DNA from: Clostridioides difficile_D
GTDB taxonomy: Bacteria; Bacillota; Clostridia; Peptostreptococcales; Peptostreptococcaceae
Assembly: GCA_945861085.1 (NCBI GenBank)
Contig: OX244046.1
Span: forward strand, 3,348,001 to 3,412,000
DNA: 64,000 bases
Direction of reading: 5' to 3'
Shown: positions 8,466-17,349 of the stretch, one piece after another
Position numbering within the stretch: the stretch's first letter is position 1
How the letters are laid out: every line of letters begins with the position of its first letter
Position numbers and translations under genes: made by a program
Notes under the pieces: generated by a model
The model's database searches: none
Told to the model about the DNA's origin: nothing
Seen by the model: the letters and a program-made list of their open reading frames with translations, nothing else

Positions 8466-9857
8466 TTAGAATCCTAGAAATAATCCTATTGTCAAAAATA
8501 CTATTACAGTAACTGTTAATACTACCATTAAAGGCATTACAAATCTAACCCATTTTGACCAAGGAATATTAGCTACTGCTAATGCTCCCATTAAAACACC
8601 TGATGTAGGTGTTATTAAATTAGTTACACCTATACCAAATTGATAAGCTGTAACTATCATTTGTCTAGATACATCTACTAAATCCCCAAGTGGTGCAAGT
8701 ACAGGTATTGTAAGTGATGCAAGTCCTGATGCTGATGGTATTAAAAATGCTATTAAACCTTCTATTAAGAAAGTTAAATTTATAAAGATAGTTTTTGGTA
8801 ATCCATTTAATAAATTTGCTGCAGAATTTAAAATTGTATCTATTATAAATCCATTTTCTGCTATTATTACGATTCCACGTGCAAATGCTATACATAACCC
8901 TGCTGTCATTAAATCTCCTGCTCCGCTTATGAATGAATTAACTATGTCATCTTGTTTAAGCCCTGATGCTATCCCTGATATTATACCTATAGCCGTAAAT
9001 ATCATTGCAATTTCAGTTATATACCATCCTAGCTTTAAAACTCCATATATCATAATTGCCATACCTATTGTAAAAATTGCTATTACCATAGCTTCTCTTT
9101 TTGTAAATTCTTTTATGTTTGTATCAGTATTAACCATTGATTCTTGATTTAATGATATACCATGTACTAAAGACTTTTTAGGGTCTTTTTTAACTTTATT
9201 GGCATACATCATAACAAATCCTATAGATATAGCCATATATATTATAAACATAACAACTCTAAATTCTATCCCAGAACCTGGTGTTATTTGTGACAATGCT
9301 TGTGCTATTCCTACAGAGAAAGGATTAGTTGTAGCTGCTCCAAATCCAGCCGTTGCTCCTATAAACACTGTTGCCACTGCTGTTAATGAATCATATCCCA
9401 TACTGGTCATAAGTGGAATAAATATCATATAAAAAGGTAGTGTTTCTTCACTCATTCCAAATGTTGTTCCACCTAGTCCAAATAGAATCATTGAGATAGG
9501 TATTATTAAAAATTGAAACCTCTTCATTTTATTGACAGTGTGGGCTATAACAGCTTCTATAGCTCCTGTTTTATTAACTATTCCAAAAGCTCCTCCAACT
9601 ATTAAAACAAATCCAACTACTTCAGCCGCATCTATAAATCCATTTATAGGTGCCGTAAATACATCAGTAATCCCTTGTGGATTTGATGGTGCTTTTTCAT
9701 AAGTTCCAGCCACAACAACTGATCTTCCGTCTATATCTACCCTTTCAAAATTTCCACTTGGTACTATCCAAGTAAGAACTGCCATTACTACTATTAGTAA
9801 AAATATTATAGTAAGTGTCTGCGGCATAGTAAACTTTTTCTTTTTTAAACTGCTCAT
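8466..9857 (-). CDS. YfcC-family (AitC/arginine-ornithine-antiporter-like) membrane transporter under lysine control
   Basis: A protein of 463 residues with about 11-12 hydrophobic segments. It begins with a basic stretch, then TMPQTLTIIFLLIVVMAVLT and WIVPSGNFER, the start typical of the YfcC family; FGLGGTTFGMSEETLPFY and LIPSASGLASLTIPVLAPLG are the conserved hairpin regions. An upstream in-frame GTG at 9872 would use the ribosome binding site GGGGAG as codons. The ATG at 9857, eight bases after that site, is therefore preferred. The only regulatory leader is the lysine riboswitch, so this is probably a lysine (or lysine-containing substrate) importer. Family members are often labelled C4-dicarboxylate or basic amino acid carriers without proof. 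Confidence 0.85.
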   Translation of the reverse strand: MSSLKKKKFTMPQTLTIIFLLIVVMAVLTWIVPSGNFERVDIDGRSVVVAGTYEKAPSNPQGITDVFTAPINGFIDAAEVVGFVLIVGGAFGIVNKTGAIEAVIAHTVNKMKRFQFLIIPISMILFGLGGTTFGMSEETLPFYMIFIPLMTSMGYDSLTAVATVFIGATAGFGAATTNPFSVGIAQALSQITPGSGIEFRVVMFIIYMAISIGFVMMYANKVKKDPKKSLVHGISLNQESMVNTDTNIKEFTKREAMVIAIFTIGMAIMIYGVLKLGWYITEIAMIFTAIGIISGIASGLKQDDIVNSFISGAGDLMTAGLCIAFARGIVIIAENGFIIDTILNSAANLLNGLPKTIFINLTFLIEGLIAFLIPSASGLASLTIPVLAPLGDLVDVSRQMIVTAYQFGIGVTNLITPTSGVLMGALAVANIPWSKWVRFVMPLMVVLTVTVIVFLTIGLFLGF

Positions 9858-9931
9858 TTTTAATCTCCCCACTTTTTAAATTAAAATATTTTATTATTGC
9901 ATCCCTTTTCTACCCTATTTTGTCTAGATGT

Positions 9932-9964
9932 AAAAAAGCTCAACATGGATACATGTTGAGCTAA
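9932..9964 (-). terminator. Lysine-riboswitch-controlled terminator
   Basis: The minus strand forms an 11-bp stem (AGCTCAACATG with CATGTTGAGCT, 4-base loop) followed by TTTTTT. It lies between the riboswitch and the transporter start. Lysine-bound aptamer would favour it and lower expression. Confidence 0.9.
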
Positions 9965-10008
9965 ATGTGCTAAATACAACATACCTGCATCTTCCCTTTA
10001 TCTTGTTT

Positions 10009-10188
10009 AAGATAGCTCTCCATCAAAATTCGGGATAATTTTGATGACAGTACTGTACCTATTAAATACAGTCCCAGCACTAGCTTTGGACACTAGCACT
10101 TCGGCACTCACTCCTTTTATATTGCTTCATTGGCTTCCAACCTCTTCAATATTAATCTTAGTAAATGCAACCTCTACCTCAATCTTTT
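10009..10188 (-). ncRNA. Lysine riboswitch (L box)
   Basis: About 180 bases on the minus strand match the L-box core in order: GAGGTAGAGGTTGC near 10180-10166, GGTTGGAAGCCAATGAAG, AAAAGGAGTGAGTGCCGAAG, a stem closing with TGCTGGGACTG, ACTGTCA, and after the CATCAAAATT/AATTTTGATG hairpin GGAGAGCTATCTT, which pairs back to AAGAT at the 5' end as stem P1. The GCCGAAG, GCTGGG and ACTGTCA blocks are the lysine-binding five-way-junction signature. With the terminator at 9932-9964 it makes a transcriptional OFF switch for the YfcC transporter and M20 amidohydrolase. A 62-codon open frame on the opposite strand here is a shadow. Confidence 0.93.
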
Positions 10189-10232
10189 TATTAGATGAGG
10201 TAATTCTTATTAAGTTTTATTTATCGTAAGTA

Positions 10233-10261
10233 ATTGTAGCATAATATGTCGAGATTGTAAA
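10233..10261 (-). promoter_or_regulatory. Promoter of the lysine-riboswitch operon
   Basis: -35 TTTACA (rc of 10256-10261), 17-base spacer, -10 TACAAT (rc of 10233-10238). It lies about 45 bases before the riboswitch on the minus strand. Confidence 0.75.
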
Positions 10262-10403
10262 TATTTTCAGTATAATAATTCTTGCTTTATGATATCATTC
10301 TACTGTTCGCAAATAATCTTTTCCTCCACATGATTTAAGGAATATAGTATATTTTGAATACACACAAGTTTTCTAGAGATTTAAAATTATTATAATGCTC
10401 TTT

Positions 10404-10449
10404 AATAAAAAATAAAAGCCATGTAAACTCATCTAATTTACATAGCTTT
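10404..10449 (-). terminator. Terminator after the PTS EIICB gene
   Basis: The minus strand forms a stem AAAGCTATGTAAA / TTTACATGGCTTT (with a G-U pair) followed by TATTTTTTATT. It begins 7 bases after the EIICB stop codon. Confidence 0.85.
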
Positions 10450-10456
10450 ATATATA

Positions 10457-12109
10457 TTAATCTACACCCAATACAGCTTTGAGTTTTGACGCTATTGTAA
10501 TAACTCTTGGTCCAAATATAACTTGAACTGAATTTTTCTTTTTAACAACTCCACTTGCACCTAATTCATTTACCCAGAAACTATCTTCATAGAATCCATC
10601 AATTGAATTTAACTCTACTCTAAGTCTAGTCGCACAGTTTGTAATATTTTTTATATTACTACTTCCTCCTAAACCTTCTATTATATAGTGTACAAGTTCT
10701 GAATCTTTATCACCTACTTCATCTTCTACTACATTGTTTTCTACTACTTTAACATCACCTACAGACTGTCTTTCTCTATATTCTTTCTTACTATAAAGCT
10801 TAACTTCTTCTGAGCTTCTTCCTGGTGTCTTTATATCAAACTTCTTAATTGCCCATGTGAATATTATATAAGTAACTATAAAGAATATTGGTATTAAAAA
10901 TAATAAAGGTAATGCATCTACCTTTTGAGGTTGTAATAAATTAGGGAACATATTTCTAAATGATTCTCCCATTATAGAAACATTAAACATTTCTGTGAAT
11001 ACATATGTCAACCCTGCTAGTGGTACATATGCTGCAAAGTATAATAATGGTGCAACAAATAAGAATGTATACTCTATTGGCTCCGTTACCCCTACCAACA
11101 TGGCTGTTACTATTGCTGGTATCAATATACTTATTGCTTTTTTCTTATTAACATTGTCAGCCAACTTATACATAGCTAAAGCTGCTGCTGGCAATATTGC
11201 AAAATGTATTAATAAACGTCCTGTTGTAAAGTTACGAGTGATATAAGATAGTGTATCTGGGTCTCCCATTTGAGCTAATCTTATATTGTTAACACCTTCG
11301 TAAATTGCTCCACCTACTTCCATTGTTCCACCTACTCTTGTATATTCTATAGGAAATGCAATTAAGTGATGTATACCAAATGGTAATAATGCTTTATCCA
11401 TTGCTCCAAAAGTAAATGTTCCTAATAATCCACTCGAACCTATCCAATTACCAAGTTTAGATAAGGCTAAACCTACTGGTGGCCATATGAAGTACATTGC
11501 TGTACCCAATACTATTGATGCTATAAACATCATAATCATTGAAAATCTTGGTCCTGAGAAAAAAGATAATGCACTAGGAAGTTCTATGTCAACAAATTTG
11601 TTATGTACTGCACTAGCTACAAATCCAGCTATTATAGCTCCAAATATACTACAATCATATGAAAATATTCCTAAGAAAGAACCATATAAGGAACTTCGAC
11701 TATATGCTTCTGCCTCACCTAATCCAGATGCCATAAACGCTTCTGCTGTAACTGTATCTGAATTTATACCATTTGCTACTAGTAATGTACTTATAACTGT
11801 GTGCATTCCTATGAATAAAACAATTCCTCCTAATGCCCCCCACCCTTTTTCCTTTTTAGATAAGCCAAAGGCTATACCAGTAACAAAGAATATTGGTAAG
11901 TATCTCATTACCATAAATCCTAGGTCATTTATTACTTTAAAGAATACATTTATGAATGACCCTTCTTTTATTAACCCGCTAAGCCCTAATGCAGAAACGT
12001 TTTCCATATTTGCAAAAGCTGACCCTAATCCTATAAATACTCCTGCTACAACAAGTAATATAACAGGAATCATCATTGCTCCAGAAAGTACTTGTAATTT
12101 ATCCTTCAT
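10457..12109 (-). CDS. PTS EIICB of the glucose/maltose superfamily
   Basis: A sugar permease of 550 residues with order C-B. About ten membrane segments cover residues ~10-430, including FGIHHLIAFP and VGVTEPIEYTF, as in MalX/GlvC-type EIIC. EIIB follows at ~470-550 with the phospho-cysteine in NCATRLRVEL. It lacks an EIIA domain; a separate EIIA gene lies 1.7 kb upstream on the same strand (13797-14288) and is the likely phosphate donor. It follows the dipeptidase gene by 19 bases. The substrate is not known: the EIIC resembles glucose/maltose/glucosamine types, but its gene partners (transaldolase, alcohol dehydrogenase, dipeptidase) fit none of those pathways neatly. Confidence 0.88.
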   Translation of the reverse strand: MKDKLQVLSGAMMIPVILLVVAGVFIGLGSAFANMENVSALGLSGLIKEGSFINVFFKVINDLGFMVMRYLPIFFVTGIAFGLSKKEKGWGALGGIVLFIGMHTVISTLLVANGINSDTVTAEAFMASGLGEAEAYSRSSLYGSFLGIFSYDCSIFGAIIAGFVASAVHNKFVDIELPSALSFFSGPRFSMIMMFIASIVLGTAMYFIWPPVGLALSKLGNWIGSSGLLGTFTFGAMDKALLPFGIHHLIAFPIEYTRVGGTMEVGGAIYEGVNNIRLAQMGDPDTLSYITRNFTTGRLLIHFAILPAAALAMYKLADNVNKKKAISILIPAIVTAMLVGVTEPIEYTFLFVAPLLYFAAYVPLAGLTYVFTEMFNVSIMGESFRNMFPNLLQPQKVDALPLLFLIPIFFIVTYIIFTWAIKKFDIKTPGRSSEEVKLYSKKEYRERQSVGDVKVVENNVVEDEVGDKDSELVHYIIEGLGGSSNIKNITNCATRLRVELNSIDGFYEDSFWVNELGASGVVKKKNSVQVIFGPRVITIASKLKAVLGVD

Positions 12110-12128
12110 AGTATTATTTCCTCCATTT

Positions 12129-13532
12129 TTATTGAAATGCTAGGCTATATAATGCATATATATAAACTTCTATCGCTTTATATAATGTGTCTATACTTAT
12201 ATTTTCATTTGCCTGATGTGAATTTGGACTATCTCCATCTATTGTAGGTCCAAATGCAACTCCATTTTCTAATACCCTTGCATAAGATGCAGCTCCTTTT
12301 GTAAAAAGTTCTGCTTCTTTTCCAAAACCTTGTTTATATGCACTTGATAATTTCTTTATTAATTCACTATTTGGTTCTACATACAATAGTTTTAAATCCT
12401 TATATATCTCCATTATTAAATTTTCTTTTTTCTCAATTTCATTAATTCTATTAGTTATAAATTCCCAACTTATGCCCTTAGGATATCTAAAATCTATTTT
12501 CATATTCAACTCATTCTTTTCTAAGAAGATACTCATTATGCATATTGTAGAAACTCCCATATCTACATCTTCTTTATATAGCCCTAATTTTTTTCCATGA
12601 TTATCATCTGTAAAGTATGAATTTAAAATATCTTTTATTATGATTCCTTTGTCATTTAGCTCTTTGATTTTTTCTAAATCTTTTGCTAAATTAAATGCAC
12701 AGTTATATGACCTGTGTGGGTTTCTTGATAAAGTTCTTTCTCCTAGATATCTTACTAATACTTTTTCTTCTTCTAGTTCTTCTATCTCTGTATAATAAGC
12801 TAGTGATTTTACTAACTCTTTCTTGTCATTAGTTTTAAAAATAGCTTCAATTTTATCACATACAAATCCATCTTCTTTGTTTGACTTTATATCAACTAAA
12901 TTGTGATTTCTAAATTTATCTTCATTTATTTCCTTTTTTACATTAAAGTACAAAATTCCCTTCTCTCCATTTACTATTGGGAAGTTTCCATCTGGAGAAA
13001 ATGCAAATTTTGGTTGTTCATTGACACTAAAGTAATGTTCCATACATTCCCAAGTTGTCTCTTCAGCTCCACCTACTATCAATCTAATCTTTCTCTTTGG
13101 CTTTTCATTAAGTTCTCTTAAGAAAAGTAATGCATACAAAATTCCTATCAAAGGTCCTTTGTTATCATTAACTCCTCTTCCGTAGAGATAGTTATCTTTT
13201 TGGCAGACTTTAAAAGGTTCACTCTTCCAAAGCTCTTTAGTATATATTGGTACCACATCTATATGATTAAGCACCCCCACTACTTCTTCACCTTCTCCAT
13301 ATTCTATATGGAGTGCATATCCGCCAAAATCTTTTACAACAAAATCCTTATCTTTTGCTATTTGAATAAGCTTATCAAAGGCATTTCTTATTTCTATCCC
13401 AAATGGTTGATTTATATCTTTTGTACTATCATCTCTAATTGAAGGTATCTCAACTAAATTTTTAATATCATTTATGATATTTTTTTGATTGGATTTTAAA
13501 TAATCAATAATTAGCTCTTTATTTACTATCAT
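12129..13532 (-). CDS. M20-family dipeptidase (PepV/Sapep-like)
   Basis: A metallopeptidase of 467 residues. Seen: GVLNHIDVVP (metal ligand His/Asp), YGRGVNDNKGP (bridging Asp), VGGAEETTWECMEHYF (catalytic and metal Glu) and PNSHQANENIS (C-terminal His), with a large inserted lid domain as in PepV. Such enzymes cleave Xaa-containing dipeptides in the cytoplasm. It stands at the head of a short transcript with the EIICB gene, after the EIIA terminator. A dipeptidase coupled to a sugar PTS is unusual and could point to a glycated or peptide-linked sugar substrate; that is inference. The ATG at 13532 is the first in frame and a GGGGTG site lies 16 bases upstream, longer than ideal. Confidence 0.85.
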   Translation of the reverse strand: MIVNKELIIDYLKSNQKNIINDIKNLVEIPSIRDDSTKDINQPFGIEIRNAFDKLIQIAKDKDFVVKDFGGYALHIEYGEGEEVVGVLNHIDVVPIYTKELWKSEPFKVCQKDNYLYGRGVNDNKGPLIGILYALLFLRELNEKPKRKIRLIVGGAEETTWECMEHYFSVNEQPKFAFSPDGNFPIVNGEKGILYFNVKKEINEDKFRNHNLVDIKSNKEDGFVCDKIEAIFKTNDKKELVKSLAYYTEIEELEEEKVLVRYLGERTLSRNPHRSYNCAFNLAKDLEKIKELNDKGIIIKDILNSYFTDDNHGKKLGLYKEDVDMGVSTICIMSIFLEKNELNMKIDFRYPKGISWEFITNRINEIEKKENLIMEIYKDLKLLYVEPNSELIKKLSSAYKQGFGKEAELFTKGAASYARVLENGVAFGPTIDGDSPNSHQANENISIDTLYKAIEVYIYALYSLAFQ

Positions 13533-13761
13533 CTTAATTATTTATCACCCCTTTATATTAGTTTTACAAAGCATTTCAGTTCATATCTACATTATAAATT
13601 TTGAATATTATTTTTACAATATTTCAAATACTTCTCTAAATTACCATAATGATATGGTAAATAGTCAACAGATTACGACAAAATCATACTATACCTATTA
13701 TTAATATTTTAGCTTATCTATTACATCTTTTTTAATGTAATTTTATTCCAAAAAATACACT

Positions 13762-13790
13762 AAAAAAGATGTAGCCTTAGCTACATCTTC
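13762..13790 (-). terminator. Terminator after the EIIA gene
   Basis: The minus strand forms a 10-bp stem AAGATGTAGC / GCTACATCTT with a 4-base loop, followed by TTTT. It starts 7 bases after the EIIA stop and separates the EIIA transcript from the dipeptidase-EIICB transcript. Confidence 0.88.
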
Positions 13791-13796
13791 TTATAT

Positions 13797-14288
13797 CTAT
13801 TCAACTTCCATTATTATGCTATTAGTATCTACATTTCCAGGTTCTAGCCTATCTTTTACTGTTCTCTTAACAGAATCAGCATCATCCATTATAACTACAG
13901 GAGTTATTATATTTAAATCATTTGATGCTATAAATTCTAAATCTACTTCCATTATTAAATCTTTAGCTTTTACCTTATCTCCTGCCTTTACCTTAACATC
14001 AAACGGCTTTCCTTCTAGTGACATTGTCTCTAAACCTACATGTATCAACATATTTGTATTATCATTACTCTTAATCATTATTGCATGCTTTGTATCAAAT
14101 ACATTGACTATTTCACCATCAACAGGAGAATATAACTTACCTTCACTTGGTATTATGGCTACTCCATCTCCCATCATCTTTTGAGCAAAAACTGCATCTG
14201 GAACATCTTCTAAGTTAACTAAATTTCCCTTAAAAGGACTGTATATTTTTTCAATCTTATCTTCTTTTTTCTTAAATATATTAAACAT
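13797..14288 (-). CDS. PTS EIIA, glucose type
   Basis: A stand-alone EIIA of 163 residues (Crr-like length). Seen: IYSPFKGNLVNLEDVPDAVF, MGDGVAIIPSEG, the first active-site His in DTKHAIMI, and the phosphorylated His in LIHVGLETMSLEG. It carries phosphate from HPr to an EIIB. Likely partners are the nearby EIICB at 10457-12109 and, because many glucose-family EIIAs are shared, the EIIA-less trehalose-type EIIBC at 59730-61115. It lies 25 bases after the HAD phosphatase gene in the operon led by the alcohol dehydrogenase. Confidence 0.92.
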   Translation of the reverse strand: MFNIFKKKEDKIEKIYSPFKGNLVNLEDVPDAVFAQKMMGDGVAIIPSEGKLYSPVDGEIVNVFDTKHAIMIKSNDNTNMLIHVGLETMSLEGKPFDVKVKAGDKVKAKDLIMEVDLEFIASNDLNIITPVVIMDDADSVKRTVKDRLEPGNVDTNSIIMEVE

Positions 14289-14313
14289 AACACACTCTCC
14301 ACATTATAAAATT

Positions 14314-15126
14314 TTATGATAATACTGTTCTTAAAGCCTTTGCTACACCATTATTTACATTAGTATCAGTTACAAAGTCTGCCTTAGACTTTACTTCATC
14401 TGTAGCGTTGCCCATAGCAATTCCAAGACCTGCAAATTCAATCATAGAAATATCATTTTCATTATCACCTATACAAATAACTTCTTTGCTATCTATTCCT
14501 AATATATCACAAAACTTTTTAACTGCAATACCTTTTGAAGTACCTTTACTCATAACTTCAAAATTTATCTTTCCAGAACTTACTACTTCTAAATCTTCTT
14601 GTTTTTTAAACTCTTTTTTTGCTTCTCTTAAAGACTCCAAATTTTCTGAAAAGAGTATACACTTTAAAATATCATTTCCAGCTTTTTCTAATAAAATTTC
14701 ACAACTTGCATTTTCTATTATCTCGATTCTATCTTCTTCTTTATTTTTACTATTTACTAGTCTGTATGGATGTTCTTGTCCTATTTCATTGTTGGCTATA
14801 ATTCTTTTGCATCCCTTAAAATGTCTATTTAAATTATACTTTTCACCTATTGTATATATCTTCTTTAGTATATCTTTGCTTAAAACTTTCTTATACTCGT
14901 ATCCTAATAAGTTAAAATATGTACCATTAGTTGATATAATATATATATCATCGCCTAATACACTTGTAAAATATTTCATGGCATTATAAGGTCTACCTGT
15001 GACTAATGCTACTTTAATTCCCTTTTCCATAGCTTCTTTTAATGCTTTAATATTTTCTTCTGATATTTCAAATCCTTTACCCATTAAAGTGCCATCCATA
15101 TCAGTACAAATTAATTTATAGCTCAT
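14314..15126 (-). CDS. Cof-type HAD-family sugar phosphatase
   Basis: A protein of 270 residues with the four HAD motifs: ICTDMDGTLM at the N-terminus (nucleophile Asp), LVTGRPYNA, a Lys in the GTSKGIAVKKF stretch, and CIGDNENDISMIEFAGLGIAMGNA (acidic motif IV). Cof-type phosphatases dephosphorylate sugar phosphates or flavin and pyridoxal phosphates. The frame can be extended to a GTG at 15135, but that codon is one base from AGGA, whereas the ATG at 15126 is ten bases from it; I chose the ATG. It sits between the alcohol dehydrogenase and EIIA genes, so it probably acts on an intermediate of the same sugar pathway. Confidence 0.85.
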   Translation of the reverse strand: MSYKLICTDMDGTLMGKGFEISEENIKALKEAMEKGIKVALVTGRPYNAMKYFTSVLGDDIYIISTNGTYFNLLGYEYKKVLSKDILKKIYTIGEKYNLNRHFKGCKRIIANNEIGQEHPYRLVNSKNKEEDRIEIIENASCEILLEKAGNDILKCILFSENLESLREAKKEFKKQEDLEVVSSGKINFEVMSKGTSKGIAVKKFCDILGIDSKEVICIGDNENDISMIEFAGLGIAMGNATDEVKSKADFVTDTNVNNGVAKALRTVLS

Positions 15127-15138
15127 TTGTATCACATC

Positions 15139-16290
15139 CTAGTAAGATTTTTCTAATATTTCAACAAGGTCTTCCTTCTTTCCAAAAGGTAAAAATTCTA
15201 AAACTGGACAGCTTATTATTTCTTCTAATTGTTCTTTTGTTATATTAAACTCAGATAGTTTTGTCTTAAGACCTACACTCTTTAAAAACATTTTTATTTC
15301 ATTTCCTAAAGCTTTAGCTGCTTCATTATCTTCTACTTTTTCTAATTCTCTGTTAAACATTCTCGCTACTTTAGCAAATTTCTCTACATTGTTTTTATAG
15401 AACTTTTCTGCAAATTTTGGGAACACTATAGCCAAAGCTTCACCATGAGGAATGTGTGTAACCCCACCTATTATTTCACTTAGTGGATGTGGTGCTGCTG
15501 CACCAGCATTTGCTAGTGAACTTCCTCCTAATGTATCTGCTACTGCTAATTTTGTTCTATAATCTACATTATTTTTTTCCTCCATTACCTTAGGTAGATA
15601 GTTAATGACTAATTCCATAGATTTTTCAGACATTATCTCTGTAAAATCATTAGCACTTGGATTTATGTAACTTTCAAATGCGTGAGTAAAGGCATCAAAT
15701 GCTGTTGATGCAGTAATTCTCTCTGGCAGAGTTAACATAAGCTCTGGGTCTACTATACATTCTTTTGAGAAACAATTTTGATGGAATATTGTATTTTTTT
15801 CGATTCCTCTTGATATCACTGCTGCTTGTGTAACTTGACTTCCTGTTCCAGAGGTAGTTGATACAGCTATTAATGGTAGTTCTTTTTCACTTACTTTGTC
15901 ATATATTTTAAATGGATTTGTATATGTATTAAACATATAATCCCAATCTATTTTTTCCAGTCCAAAAGTCAAGGCTAATATTTTGGCAGTATCTATACTT
16001 GACCCTCCACCAACAGCTAAAACAACATCTACAGATTCCTTTTTTGCTAATTCAAATCCTTCATTTACTAGCTCTACAGTTGGGTTTGGCTCTACCTTAT
16101 CAAAGTGTACAACTTCTATCCCCTTTCCTATTAAATCCAATGTAATTCTTTCATATAACTTGTCTAATGGCTCTACATTTGGAGTAGTAACTAACAAACA
16201 TTTCTTTCCATATTTTCCTATTATACTAGGTAACTCACTTAAAGTTCCTTGTCCAAAATTTATTCTTGATGGTTGATAAAAGTTAATCAT
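15139..16290 (-). CDS. Iron-containing alcohol dehydrogenase
   Basis: A Fe-ADH (group III) protein of 383 residues. The N-terminal domain holds the NAD(P)-binding GGGSSIDTAK at about residues 95-105 and the TTSGTGSQ segment. The metal ligands are in VDPELMLTLP (Asp), AFDAFTHAFE (His), HPLSEIIGG (His) and HIPHGEAL (His). It would reduce an aldehyde or ketone, or oxidise a polyol phosphate, in the PTS-linked pathway. First gene of its minus-strand operon, divergent from the transaldolase gene across a 392-base control region. Confidence 0.88.
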   Translation of the reverse strand: MINFYQPSRINFGQGTLSELPSIIGKYGKKCLLVTTPNVEPLDKLYERITLDLIGKGIEVVHFDKVEPNPTVELVNEGFELAKKESVDVVLAVGGGSSIDTAKILALTFGLEKIDWDYMFNTYTNPFKIYDKVSEKELPLIAVSTTSGTGSQVTQAAVISRGIEKNTIFHQNCFSKECIVDPELMLTLPERITASTAFDAFTHAFESYINPSANDFTEIMSEKSMELVINYLPKVMEEKNNVDYRTKLAVADTLGGSSLANAGAAAPHPLSEIIGGVTHIPHGEALAIVFPKFAEKFYKNNVEKFAKVARMFNRELEKVEDNEAAKALGNEIKMFLKSVGLKTKLSEFNITKEQLEEIISCPVLEFLPFGKKEDLVEILEKSY

Positions 16291-16682
16291 ATTTTTCCTC
16301 CCTTAAATTATTGCCTTCATACTCAAATTATACCTATTACCAGATTTTTAAGGCAATACCTTAACTGTTAACTCTTATTCACTAAACTTTATGGCAATTA
16401 ATAAACAATTAATGTTTCATTATTACCATATCATTATGTAAATTTTATTAAGTGCTTATAGGATAATTTTATAAACAATCTTATTGTATAATTAACTTAA
16501 CGTTTTACAAATAAAAATTACAGAAGTACCCTAATATGAACCACATAGAATCTATCAATAAGGTTTATTAGGTCAAGGTATATCTACTGCTGTAGTAATG
16601 TTACTCTCTAATAAAATACATAATAGTAAAAATTGAGTATATACACTTTTTTATAATAAATAGCTTAAAGGAGAATTAAATT
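16291..16682. other. Divergent control region between alcohol dehydrogenase and transaldolase genes
   Basis: No gene seen. It contains an inverted repeat TTAAGG-CAATA-CCTTAA (16348-16364), close to the alcohol dehydrogenase start, and AAAGGAG eight bases before the transaldolase ATG. The promoters must lie here; a candidate for the plus strand is TTGAGT at about 16636 with an AT-rich -10 near 16660. The PRD regulator encoded downstream is the likely DNA-binding protein. Confidence 0.4.
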
Positions 16683-17324
16683 ATGAAATATTTAATAGAT
16701 AGTGCTAATCTTGATGAGATTCAAAAGTGTTTAAAATATGGATTTAAAGGAATAACAGCTAATCCATCTATGTATCTTAAAGAAAATGTAAACTTCTATA
16801 AATTTATTGAGGCATGTACTAATTTAAATCCGGAAATATTAACTGCTGAAGTTATAGGAAATAATTTATATGAATTACTTGAGTCTTGTGATAAGATATC
16901 AAATATAAACAAGAACACCATAATAAAAATAAATTTTTCTGAAGTTGGCTTAGAACTTATAAACATATTGAATAGTAAAGGCGTAAAAACTGCATGCACC
17001 CTAATTTTCAATGTAAATCAAGCATCATTGGCTATAAACGCAGGTGCTGATTACCTATTCCCTTTTATAGGTAGAAATGATGAAAATGGATATGATGGTA
17101 TAAAAAACCTTATAGAAATATGTGACCTTATATCAATAAATGGATATAATACTAAAGTTATTGCAGCTTCTATTAAAAATGTATTCCACTTAACTCAAGC
17201 ATCTCTTTGTGGATGTGATTATGCAGCTGTAACATATGACTTATTTAAAAAAGCTTCTTTTAACCAGCTTACAGTAGACGGTGCCAATACTTTTGAAAAA
17301 GATTGGTCCAAAGTTAATAAATAG
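16683..17324 (+). CDS. Transaldolase of the fructose-6-phosphate aldolase (FSA/TalC) type
   Basis: A TIM-barrel aldolase of 213 residues, the short FSA/TalC class. Seen: YLIDSANLDEIQKC, GITANPSMY (GVTTNPS in relatives), Schiff-base Lys in NTIIKINFSE, CTLIFNVNQASLA, FPFIGRNDE, VIAASIKNV and FEKDW at the end. It transfers or cleaves dihydroxyacetone-type units from sugar phosphates. ATG preceded by AGGAG. First gene of the plus-strand pair with the PRD regulator, which starts 25 bases later. TANPS instead of TTNPS is a small departure. Confidence 0.88.
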   Translation: MKYLIDSANLDEIQKCLKYGFKGITANPSMYLKENVNFYKFIEACTNLNPEILTAEVIGNNLYELLESCDKISNINKNTIIKINFSEVGLELINILNSKGVKTACTLIFNVNQASLAINAGADYLFPFIGRNDENGYDGIKNLIEICDLISINGYNTKVIAASIKNVFHLTQASLCGCDYAAVTYDLFKKASFNQLTVDGANTFEKDWSKVNK

Positions 17325-17349
17325 CAATTAAGATTTAGGAGGGTTTGCA

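Noticed and set aside
10041..10229. 62-codon open frame on the plus strand
   Set aside because: It lies antisense to the lysine riboswitch, has no ribosome binding site, and its sequence is explained by the RNA structure.
11487..12143. 218-codon open frame opposite the EIICB gene
   Set aside because: Shadow frame created by membrane-protein codons; it matches no family and has no start signal.
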